Assembly (NCBI RefSeq): GCF_003116585.1
Contig: NZ_QEHM01000004.1
Location: 372,001-436,000 of the forward strand
Direction: 5' to 3'
Length of the DNA stretch: 64,000 bases
Source: Albibacillus kandeliae
Lineage (GTDB): Bacteria; Pseudomonadota; Alphaproteobacteria; Rhodobacterales; Rhodobacteraceae
Under the pieces are notes generated by a model that did not search any database, was not told where the DNA came from, and saw nothing but the letters and a program-made list of their open reading frames with translations. Below, piece by piece: positions 1 to 6,783 of the stretch; position 1 is the stretch's first letter; the number at the start of each line of letters is the position of its first letter. The translations under genes were made by a program, and so were the position numbers.

Positions 1-741
1 CAGCACCTCGAGGTAGAGAAACGCCCCGATGCCGCCGCCCGCCGCCGCCCGCGTCGCGTTCCCCGCGTCGATCAGCCCGCCGACGACCTCGACGACGAGG
101 AAGGTCAGCAGGCCCATGATGGCGGCATCCATGAATACCTCTCCCTTCGCGTCCGGCAGGGCGGAGGAGAACAGCAGCGCCAGCAGCAGGACAATCGCCA
201 CCTCGATCCCGCGCACGGTGGCCGAATGGGCCATCTTCTCCTCGATCCAGCGGACCCAGTGAATGTTCTTCTCCTGATCGAAGAAATAGCTCAGCCCGAC
301 CATCATCAGGAAGGTGCCGCCAAAGGCGGTGATGGGCAGATGCGCGGCATGCATGATCCGGCCGTACTGCGCGGGGTCGGACGCCGCGAGATAGATCGCC
401 TGCACCGGCCCGATCCCCGCCGCGACGACGACGATCAGCAGCGGAAAGACGATCCGCATCCCGAAGACCGCGATCAGGATGCCCCACGTCAGGAACCGCC
501 GCTGCCATTCCGGGCGCATCGACTTCAGCTTGTTTGCGTTGACGATGGAATTGTCGAAGGACAGCGAGATCTCGAGCACCGCGAGCACGGAGCAGATGAA
601 GAGATAGGACAGCACGCCGCCAAGCGTGCCGGTGTAGAACCAGCCGACGAGGCTGCCGAGGGCCAGCCCGGCCACGGTGACGACGAAGGCCCAGGTGAAG
701 TAGCTCGCCATCACGCGGCCCGAAGGTGAATTGGTGGTCAT
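1..741 (-). CDS. DUF475 (TerC-like) integral membrane protein, 3' end cut off
   Basis: Translating the reverse strand from the ATG at 741 gives at least 247 residues with no stop before the window edge. The frame holds several hydrophobic segments (roughly residues 14-33, 40-60, 85-112, 135-152 and 175-195). A stretch near residues 57-65 (EISLSFDNS) and the following FLTWGI and FGMR motifs are typical of DUF475, a relative of the TerC membrane family. Its transported substrate is unknown; TerC relatives are linked to metal ion export or tellurite resistance, but that is family knowledge only. It is the leftmost gene and is not obviously co-transcribed with the IclR gene, which lies 427 bp upstream of it on the same strand. 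Family call is firm, function open. Confidence 0.8.
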   Translation of the reverse strand, partial: MTTNSPSGRVMASYFTWAFVVTVAGLALGSLVGWFYTGTLGGVLSYLFICSVLAVLEISLSFDNSIVNANKLKSMRPEWQRRFLTWGILIAVFGMRIVFPLLIVVVAAGIGPVQAIYLAASDPAQYGRIMHAAHLPITAFGGTFLMMVGLSYFFDQEKNIHWVRWIEEKMAHSATVRGIEVAIVLLLALLFSSALPDAKGEVFMDAAIMGLLTFLVVEVVGGLIDAGNATRAAAGGGIGAFLYLEVL

Positions 742-1168
742 GTCGACGTTCCTTTCGGGACCTGACCGGCCGCGCCCGGGGGCATGACGCACCGACCGGC
801 ATCGCCTGCTGGCCCGATCCCTGCGGTTGACAGATTTTCAGCGCCGACATCACAAGCGTACCGCAGACGCTTGCCAGAGGGGCCCGGTCACCATGGGTAA
901 GCTCCGGCCTTGGCCGGTTCCGAATGGCAGGGGTTTCCTCACCTTCCTTTCACGGGTCGGGCGGAACGACGGCCCCTTTCCCGATGCCCACATATGTAAG
1001 TCGCGACTCGGACTCCACGAAGGCCCCGTCCCGTCTTTTTTGCAGGGCCGGAAGCACGGTCAGGATCAGGAAAACGCGGCGCAGGGTTTCCTCCGTAAGC
1101 CGCCCCGGAACGAGGACGGGCAACAGGGGCGCCAGCTGCGGGTCTGGCACCGGCTCAGGCGGGATCGC
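742..1168. other. Intergenic region, 427 bp, with one weak small-gene candidate
   Basis: This separates the DUF475 gene from the IclR gene. It must contain the DUF475 promoter on the reverse strand, but I see no convincing -35/-10 pair. A TTGACA hexamer at 828-833 lies on the forward strand, where no gene follows it. A 14-base symmetric element (CCGGCC-TT-GGCCGG, 904-917) could form a small hairpin. The segment 950-1150 is listed separately as a possible short gene. Confidence 0.5.
950..1150 (-). CDS. Possible 66-residue small protein downstream of the IclR gene
   Basis: The frame opens with GTG at 1150 and ends at 950. It lies in the same frame as the IclR gene, separated from that gene's TAG stop by only six sense codons. 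Third codon positions are mostly G or C, as in the neighbours, which is mild support for coding. The product would be Leu/Pro/Arg-rich with no membrane segment or motif I recognise. No good ribosome binding site stands directly before the GTG. It could be a real small gene, a read-through tail of the regulator, or chance in GC-rich DNA; I lean to chance or a decayed tail. Confidence 0.2.
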   Translation of the reverse strand: MPDPQLAPLLPVLVPGRLTEETLRRVFLILTVLPALQKRRDGAFVESESRLTYVGIGKGAVVPPDP

Positions 1169-1984
1169 CTAGCCCTCCGACCCCACCGAAGCAAAGGAAT
1201 GGGCCCGGCAGAAGTCCAGCAGGTGCCCGATCTCGTCCGATCCGTCCTGCACCACCTTCGGATTGGTTCCGATCAGGGTGATCGCCGCCTGTGCCTCGCC
1301 CTGCCAGTCAAGGATCGGCGCCGCCACCACGACGAGGCCGGGGATATAGTCGCCATAGACGGTCGCGTAGCCCATACCGCGCACCCGCTCGATCAGGGCG
1401 TCGACGCCCGAGCGCGTCGGCTCCACGTCGCCGAGCACCGCCGGATTCTGCGCCGCTTGTGCCAGTTCCTCGGCCAGCCGGGCCTGGACCGTGGCCTGCG
1501 GCGCGTAGGCCAGAAAGATGCGGCCGGTCGACGAGTTCAACAGCGGCAGCGTGGTGCCCAACCCCATCGAAGTCACGATGGGGGAGGCGGCACGCTCCCA
1601 GCGCACCACGGTCGCACCGCCCCCGCCCCAGACCGAGAGGAGCACGGTCAGCCCCGTCGCATCGCGGAGCTCTTCGAGATGGGCCGAGGGCTTGTTGACG
1701 AAGTCGTGCCGCCCGATGGCCGCAAGGCCAAGACGGATGGAACCGGCCCCGAGGTCATACTTGCCCGAACGCCCGCCCTGCTCGGCCAGACCCGCGTGAA
1801 GGAAGGAGGCGAGGTAGCGGTGCACCTTGGAGGGCGGCATGTCGACCTCGCGCGCCAGTTCCGACAGCGACAGCGGCCCCGGGCGCGATGCCATGAACAT
1901 CAGCACCCTCAGCGCGGCATCGAGCGACTGGATGCCCCCGCCAGTTCCGCCGCCAGTCTCGTTGTCGGTCTTATCCTTCGCCAT
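1169..1984 (-). CDS. IclR-family transcriptional regulator
   Basis: The 271-residue protein has the IclR plan: an N-terminal winged helix-turn-helix (about residues 18-80, with SLSELAREVDMPPSKVHRYL as recognition region) followed by an effector-binding domain (about 90-260). IclR proteins commonly control aromatic-acid catabolism and bind palindromes in divergent intergenic regions. Its start overlaps the end of the thioesterase gene by 14 bp, so the two are co-transcribed and translationally linked. The monooxygenase-ligase fusion is divergent. A symmetric site at 2408-2424 between the divergent genes is the natural operator. The ligand is inferred to be an aromatic acid or its CoA ester such as salicylate or anthranilate; the sequence does not prove which. 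Confidence 0.88.
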   Translation of the reverse strand: MAKDKTDNETGGGTGGGIQSLDAALRVLMFMASRPGPLSLSELAREVDMPPSKVHRYLASFLHAGLAEQGGRSGKYDLGAGSIRLGLAAIGRHDFVNKPSAHLEELRDATGLTVLLSVWGGGGATVVRWERAASPIVTSMGLGTTLPLLNSSTGRIFLAYAPQATVQARLAEELAQAAQNPAVLGDVEPTRSGVDALIERVRGMGYATVYGDYIPGLVVVAAPILDWQGEAQAAITLIGTNPKVVQDGSDEIGHLLDFCRAHSFASVGSEG

Positions 1985-2381
1985 GGTCGTCGATCATGTC
2001 CCTGAGCGGCTGCAAATCTCCCGCTTTCATACCAGCGGGCGTGGCAACGAACAACGCGCGGGCCTCCTGCCCGGTAAAGGCCACCTCTCCGGCTACAGTC
2101 CCGACATAGTGAACCGTGAGGGTCCGCGGCGACCATTCCAGAAGCTCGATCAGAATCGTCAGATCGTCCCCGTCGCGCATCGGACGGAGGAAGCTGGCAC
2201 TCGCATTCCGCAGCCCGACCCCGAGCGCCCCGAGCGATTTGCAGAGTGCATCATGGCCGCCACGACTGCGGAGCAGGTCGTGAAAGCAGCGGTCCATCCA
2301 TCGGTAAACGTTTGGATAGAAGACGATTCCGGCGGGATCGCAATCGCCGAAGGTAACCTGGTAGCGGATCTCGTGCGGCAT
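1971..2381 (-). CDS. Hot-dog acyl-CoA thioesterase (4HBT family)
   Basis: Start taken at the ATG at 2381 (protein begins MPHEIRY), giving 136 residues; an upstream in-frame extension to 2423 would run through the putative operator. The N-terminal motif FGDCDPAGIVFYPNVYRW is the signature of the 4-hydroxybenzoyl-CoA thioesterase family, with Asp15 in the catalytic position. Such enzymes hydrolyse aryl-CoA thioesters in the cytoplasm. Divergence from an aryl-CoA monooxygenase-ligase fusion suggests it releases the hydroxylated product, for example gentisyl-CoA to gentisate, completing an activate-hydroxylate-release sequence. The substrate is inference from context; the fold is clear. Confidence 0.85.
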   Translation of the reverse strand: MPHEIRYQVTFGDCDPAGIVFYPNVYRWMDRCFHDLLRSRGGHDALCKSLGALGVGLRNASASFLRPMRDGDDLTILIELLEWSPRTLTVHYVGTVAGEVAFTGQEARALFVATPAGMKAGDLQPLRDMIDDHGEG

Positions 2382-2407
2382 GGCGGTTATTGCACTATAT
2401 GAAACGT

Positions 2408-2424
2408 ATTGCGTGATACGCAAT
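2408..2424. promoter_or_regulatory. Perfect inverted repeat, candidate IclR operator
   Basis: ATTGCGT-GAT-ACGCAAT forms 7-bp arms around a 3-bp centre. It overlaps a second symmetry, CGTAT-N6-ATACG at 2405-2420. It lies in the 91-bp gap between the divergent thioesterase-IclR and fusion genes, about 27 bp upstream of the thioesterase start and 49 bp upstream of the fusion start, a position suited to control both directions. Confidence 0.6.
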
Positions 2425-2472
2425 TATTCTGATAGCTTTTCCCCGGGTGGATGTCGAGCGGGAGGAAAAGCG

Positions 2473-5226
2473 ATGTCACAGCTGAGCAAGATGGCGATCA
2501 TCGGAGGAGGACCGGCGGGGCTCTATGCGGCGATCCAGATGCGCCGCCGGATGCCGCAGGTCGAAGTCACCGTCTACGAGCAGAACCCGCAGGGCGCGAC
2601 CTTCGGCTTCGGCGTCGTCTTCTCGGACCAGGCGCTGGCCTTTCTCAAGGCCGCCGACCCGGAAATCCACGACCTGATCCTGCCCCACATGGAGCGCTGG
2701 CAGAACATGACGCTGCAGCATCCGGAGGACCGGATCACCATCGACGGCGTCGGCTTCACCGCGCTCGGGCGGCTCGAACTAATCGAGATCCTGCGCACCC
2801 ATGCCGAGGGTCTTGGCATCGACCTGCGCTTTGACACGCGGATCGAGGATCTGGCCGCGCTGGAGGCCGATATCGTGGTGGGCGCCGACGGGCTGAACTC
2901 GCTCGTGCGCCAGAGCTTCGAGAGCGCCTTTGCACCCGAGGTCGAGCATTTCAACTGCCACTTCGCGTGGTTCGGAACCGACCGCCCCTTCGATACGCTG
3001 ACGCAAAGCTTCATCCGTACCGACAAGGGCGCGCTGAACGCCCACCACTACCGTTTCACCCCCGACCGCTCGACCTTCATCGTCGAATGCGAGCACGAGA
3101 CCTTCGAACGCTACGGCTTTGGCCAGATGGACGAGGCCGAGAGCGCGGCCCTGTGCCAGGACCTCTTCGCCGAGGTGCTCGACGGCGCCAAGCTCATCAC
3201 CAACAAATCCATCTGGCGGCAGTTCCCGCGCCTCTGGTGCCCGCGCTGGGTCCACGACCGCTACGTGATCCTGGGCGACGCGGCGCATACCGCGCATTTC
3301 TCGATCGGCTCGGGCACACGGCTGGCGCTGGAGGATGTGATCGCGCTGATCGGCGCGCTCGAGGCCGAACCGGACTGGCGCAAGGCGCTCCATCGGTTCG
3401 AGGCCGAACGGCTGCCCATCGCGAAGAAGATCGTGGAGGCCGCCAATACCTCGGCCACCTGGTACGACACCTTCGGCGCCAAGATCGACAAGGCGCCGCT
3501 GGACTTCGCCTTCGACTACATCACCCGCTCGGGCCGGGTGGACATGGACAGGCTCCGCCGGATGGCGCCCGAATTCACCGCCCGCTACGAAGCCGAGAAG
3601 CGCGCGCACCCCGACGCCATCAGCGACCCGGTGGGGGACGACACCCCCGGCGCGGCCGAGATCGGCTTTGACCGGTCGGCGCATCCCAACTGCTCCGAAA
3701 CGCTCTGGCAGAACCTCGCGCGCAACCCCGACAAACCGGCGGTCATCGGGCCCGCCGGCACGCTGACCTACCGCGAACTGATCGCCGAGGCCGCGCGCTG
3801 GGGCAATGCCTTTGCCGCGGCGGGGCTGCAACGGGGCGAGCGCATTCCGTTCTTCCTCGACGATACGCCCGCCTACCCCGCCGCCTTTTTCGGCGCGGTC
3901 CGGGCCGGGTTCGTGCCGGTGCTTCTGAACACTCAAACCACCGACGACACGCTGAACTACTTCCTCAAGGACACCGGCGCGCGGCTCGCCGTCTGCGAGG
4001 CAGGGCTCGCCCGGCACTTCGGGCCGACGGTGCGCGAGGGCACCGAGGTCGCCACGGTGGTGGCCGTGAACGGCAGCGTCGCGGACAACGGCTTTGTCAG
4101 CGCCGAGGACTTTCTGAAGGATCAGCCCGACACGCTCGCCTGCGCCGACACCGGGCCGAACGACATGGCCTTCTGGATGTACTCCTCCGGCTCGACGGGG
4201 CGGCCCAAGGGCATCGTCCACCTGCATCACGACATGGCCTATTCCGAGGCCAGCTTCGGCCAGCAGGTGCTCCGCCTGCGGCCCGACGACATCTGCTTCT
4301 CGGTCCCGAAGATCTTCTTCGCCTACGGGTTCGGCAACGCGATCACCTTTCCCTTCTCGGTCGGCGCGACAACGGTCCTGATGCCCGGCCAGCCGCGCGC
4401 CGAGGCGGTGCTGGACACCATCGGGACCTACCGCCCCACGGTGTTCTTCGGCCTGCCGACGCTGTTCACCTCGATCACCCGGCACCCGGCGGCGCAATCG
4501 GCCGACCTCTCGTCGATCCGGCAGAGCATGTCAGCCGCCGAGATCCTGTCGGAGGAGGTCTACAAGGCATGGGTCGCCCTGACCGGCCACGGCCCCACCG
4601 AGGGGCTCGGCTCGACCGAACTCCTGCACGTCTATCTCTCCAACCGCCTCGACGATCATCGCCTCGGGGCCGCCGGGGCGCGGGTGCCGGGCTACGAGGT
4701 CAAGCTGCTGACGCCGGAGGGCGCGCCCGCAAGGCCCGGCGAAGAGGGCGTGATGTACGTGCGCGGCCACTCCTCGGCCCCAATCTACTGGAACCGCCCC
4801 GACAAGACCCGCGACACCATGCGGGAAGACTGGATTTACACCGGCGACAGGTTTATCGAGCGCGATGGCTACTTCTACTTCCAGGGGCGCGCCGACGAGC
4901 TGATCAAGGTCTCGGGCCAGTGGGTCTGGCCGCTCGAGGTCGAACGCTGCCTCGCCGAGCATCCGGACATCCACGAGGTCTGCGTGCTGGCGCACGAACT
5001 GGCGGACAAGCGGATGACCCTGCGCGCGGTGGTACACCTGCGTGACGGGCTCGAACCCGGCGAATGGTCCGACGCCTCGATCAAGGCCTTCGTCAAGGAG
5101 CGGCTCCAACCCTTCAAATACCCGCGCCTCATCGAATACTGCGCCGCCCTGCCCAAGACCGGCACCGGCAAGATCGACCGCCGCGCCCTCGCCCAGGCCC
5201 CGCAAACCCCCGCGCCCGCGCTCTGA
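2473..5226 (+). CDS. Fusion: FAD aryl-CoA monooxygenase (salicylyl-/anthraniloyl-CoA type) + aryl-CoA ligase
   Basis: Start is the ATG at 2473, preceded by GGAGGA at 2461-2466; the product is 917 residues. Residues 1-375 are a flavoprotein monooxygenase: GGGPAG at 11-16, GFGVVFSDQ at 45-53, a GADG motif at 137-140 and GDAAHTA at 268-274. These resemble salicylyl-CoA 5-hydroxylase and 2-aminobenzoyl-CoA monooxygenase. Residues about 405-917 are a benzoate-CoA-ligase-like AMP-forming enzyme, with SSGSTGRPKG at 571-580, YTGDR, and the C-terminal GTGKIDRR holding the catalytic Lys. Known aminobenzoyl-CoA monooxygenase/reductases are instead fused to an old-yellow-enzyme domain, which is absent here. 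One polypeptide would activate the acid to its CoA ester and hydroxylate it; the divergent thioesterase would then release the product. Salicylate to gentisate is the favoured route, anthranilate to 5-hydroxyanthranilate the alternative. Confidence 0.88.
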   Translation: MSQLSKMAIIGGGPAGLYAAIQMRRRMPQVEVTVYEQNPQGATFGFGVVFSDQALAFLKAADPEIHDLILPHMERWQNMTLQHPEDRITIDGVGFTALGRLELIEILRTHAEGLGIDLRFDTRIEDLAALEADIVVGADGLNSLVRQSFESAFAPEVEHFNCHFAWFGTDRPFDTLTQSFIRTDKGALNAHHYRFTPDRSTFIVECEHETFERYGFGQMDEAESAALCQDLFAEVLDGAKLITNKSIWRQFPRLWCPRWVHDRYVILGDAAHTAHFSIGSGTRLALEDVIALIGALEAEPDWRKALHRFEAERLPIAKKIVEAANTSATWYDTFGAKIDKAPLDFAFDYITRSGRVDMDRLRRMAPEFTARYEAEKRAHPDAISDPVGDDTPGAAEIGFDRSAHPNCSETLWQNLARNPDKPAVIGPAGTLTYRELIAEAARWGNAFAAAGLQRGERIPFFLDDTPAYPAAFFGAVRAGFVPVLLNTQTTDDTLNYFLKDTGARLAVCEAGLARHFGPTVREGTEVATVVAVNGSVADNGFVSAEDFLKDQPDTLACADTGPNDMAFWMYSSGSTGRPKGIVHLHHDMAYSEASFGQQVLRLRPDDICFSVPKIFFAYGFGNAITFPFSVGATTVLMPGQPRAEAVLDTIGTYRPTVFFGLPTLFTSITRHPAAQSADLSSIRQSMSAAEILSEEVYKAWVALTGHGPTEGLGSTELLHVYLSNRLDDHRLGAAGARVPGYEVKLLTPEGAPARPGEEGVMYVRGHSSAPIYWNRPDKTRDTMREDWIYTGDRFIERDGYFYFQGRADELIKVSGQWVWPLEVERCLAEHPDIHEVCVLAHELADKRMTLRAVVHLRDGLEPGEWSDASIKAFVKERLQPFKYPRLIEYCAALPKTGTGKIDRRALAQAPQTPAPAL

Positions 5227-5253
5227 TCCGGCCCCGCCCTGGGGCGGGCCGGA
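5227..5253 (+). terminator. GC-rich hairpin after the fusion gene
   Basis: Directly after the stop codon, TCCGGCC...GGCCGGA arms enclose further CCGCCC/GGGCGG pairing with one bulged C. No T-run follows, so intrinsic termination is possible but not certain. Confidence 0.45.
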
Positions 5254-5348
5254 CCAACTCCGGGGTGGGCGCAGACCGTGGACGAGTTTCGCGACACCGG
5301 ATCAGGCGGCGATCGGGTCTCGACCGGGTCTGTTGCTTGCGAAGATAG

Positions 5349-5425
5349 TGGCGCTCCCACGAGGACTCGAACCCCGAACCTGCCGATTAGAAGTCGGCTG
5401 CTCTATCCAGTTGAGCTATGGGAGC
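5349..5425 (-). tRNA. tRNA-Arg (anticodon TCT)
   Basis: The reverse strand folds into a 77-nt cloverleaf. Acceptor arms GCTCCCA and TGGGAGC pair over 7 bp. The anticodon stem is GCCGA/TCGGC with loop CTTCTAA, so the anticodon TCT is at 5391-5389. A T-arm with TTCGAGT loop follows, with discriminator G and an encoded CCA at 5351-5349. It reads AGA, a rare codon in a high-GC genome. No protein gene overlaps it. Confidence 0.95.
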
Positions 5426-5542
5426 GCGCTGGCACCGGGCGCTAGGGGTGTGCAGGAGTTCCCGGGTGTTTTCAAGCTTTCATTCGCGCCCCGGCGGGAG
5501 TTCCCCGGCGATCGTGTCGCGGCGGGCCCGAGGGGGCACGTG

Positions 5543-6181
5543 TCACAGCTGGGAGGACCAGCGGGCGATCTCTGCTGCTGCCCTGTTCAGGTGATCGGTC
5601 TGGGTCAGCCCCGTCACGCCCTTGCGCGGCGACAGGTCGTGGTCGCCGTCCTCGAACCAGCCCAGCGTGATGGCGGGGGACAGCGCGTAGGTCCCGACCT
5701 CGGCCTGCGTGCCGAAGGGGTCGCGGGTGCCCTGGCAGATCAGCGTGGGTGTCCGCAGGTCGGCCAGGTGCGCGGTGCGCAGCTTTTCCGGCTTGCCGGT
5801 GGGATGGAACGGGTAGCCGAGGCAGACCAGCCCGGCGATGCGACCCTCCCCGTGCAGGGAATCGGCGACGAGGCTGGCGACGCGGCCGCCCATCGACTTG
5901 CCCCCGATGATCAGCGGCCCCTCGCAGGCCAGCGCCTCGACCGCGGCGAGGTATTCCGCGCAAAGCAGTTCGACCTTGGGCGGCGGCCGCTTGCTGCCGC
6001 CGGTCCGGCGCGCGGCCATGTAGGCGAACTCGAACCGGGCAACGCGCAGGCCCTGCGCAGCCAGCGCCCCGGCGATGCCGGACATGAAGGCGGTGTCCAT
6101 CGCCGCACCGGCCCCGTGGGCCAGCAGGACGGTGGTGCGCCCCGGCGCGTCGCCGGTCAGAAGAAACTCGATCTGCGCCAT
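5543..6181 (-). CDS. Alpha/beta-hydrolase of the KANL3/Tex30 (dienelactone-hydrolase-like) family
   Basis: Start at the ATG at 6181 gives 212 residues beginning MAQIEFLL; longer upstream frames are low-complexity Arg/Pro/Ala and not credible. The sequence shows an oxyanion motif AHGAGA (21-26), a nucleophile elbow GGKSMGG with Ser96, an acidic residue in GTRDPFG and a late His in GDHDLSPRKG, a full catalytic triad. Members of this family are cytoplasmic hydrolases without agreed substrates. It lies downstream of the NDUFS4-like gene on the same strand with a 94-bp gap, so an operon is possible but not shown. No signal peptide. Confidence 0.8.
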   Translation of the reverse strand: MAQIEFLLTGDAPGRTTVLLAHGAGAAMDTAFMSGIAGALAAQGLRVARFEFAYMAARRTGGSKRPPPKVELLCAEYLAAVEALACEGPLIIGGKSMGGRVASLVADSLHGEGRIAGLVCLGYPFHPTGKPEKLRTAHLADLRTPTLICQGTRDPFGTQAEVGTYALSPAITLGWFEDGDHDLSPRKGVTGLTQTDHLNRAAAEIARWSSQL

Positions 6182-6275
6182 TGCCCCTCTCCCGATACGA
6201 CAAAGGCGCCCAATGGGCGCCCCTGCGATTGCTGCTCTGGCTCGGTCGCGGTGCCCCTGCCCCGCGACACCGCGC

Positions 6276-6587
6276 TCAGTGGGTCCAGGCGCCGCGGCGG
6301 TTGGTGGCAAAGTTCTCGCCATAGCCGCCCGTGCGGATGTTGGGCTTGCGGGTCTTCGGCTCGAACACCTGTGCCTCGATGCCGTTGGCCTCGGCATATT
6401 CCAGCGCCGCGTCCTTGGTGGAAAAGCGCAGGCGCACCTGGCTCTGCATGTCGCCCGACGAGGTCCAGCCCATCAGCGGGTCGACTTCGCGTGCGCTGGC
6501 GGGGGCGTATTCAAGAACCCAGTCGCGGGTCTTGGCAGTTCCCGACTGCATGGCGTTGCGAGCTGGCTTGTAGATACGTGCGCGCAT
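6276..6587 (-). CDS. NDUFS4-like NADH:ubiquinone oxidoreductase accessory subunit (ETC complex I subunit)
   Basis: Start at the ATG at 6587 gives 103 residues beginning [16 protein letters not shown]. That opening, the WVLEYAP motif, and the DPLMGW and [12 protein letters not shown] segments are characteristic of the small complex I accessory subunit shared by mitochondria (NDUFS4/18 kDa) and alphaproteobacteria. It is expected at the N-module/Q-module junction on the cytoplasmic side. It is away from any nuo operon in this window, as is usual for this subunit. The ancestral link to mitochondrial complex I supports the alphaproteobacterial assignment. Confidence 0.88.
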   Translation of the reverse strand: MRARIYKPARNAMQSGTAKTRDWVLEYAPASAREVDPLMGWTSSGDMQSQVRLRFSTKDAALEYAEANGIEAQVFEPKTRKPNIRTGGYGENFATNRRGAWTH

Positions 6588-6739
6588 GGGCTGCTCTCCG
6601 GTCTGACCTTCGATGAGCCTTTTGCCATGCCGCGCAGCGATTGCCAAGGCGCGCCCTGCGCGGCATTCGCCGGAAATGTCAGGATGTGGCGGGAGCGACC
6701 CCCGCTGCCGCCGGATTCGGCGCTGCCCCTCTTGAAGTG

Positions 6740-6754
6740 GAACAAAAACAGATC
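6740..6754. promoter_or_regulatory. LexA (SOS)-like box upstream of uvrB
   Basis: GAAC-N7-GATC at 6740-6754 differs by one base from the alphaproteobacterial LexA direct repeat GAAC-N7-GAAC (GTTC-N7-GTTC on the other strand). It lies 30 bp before the uvrB start. uvrB is a classic SOS gene. Confidence 0.6.
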
Positions 6755-6783
6755 AAATCTGTGCATGTCCCGAGGAATCGCCC

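Noticed and set aside
2779-4497. Long reverse-strand open frame (about 570 codons) opposite the fusion gene
   Set aside because: It is the antisense shadow of a clearly coding gene in GC-rich DNA; its composition (Gly/Val/Arg/Asp-rich, no domains) is typical of such shadows.
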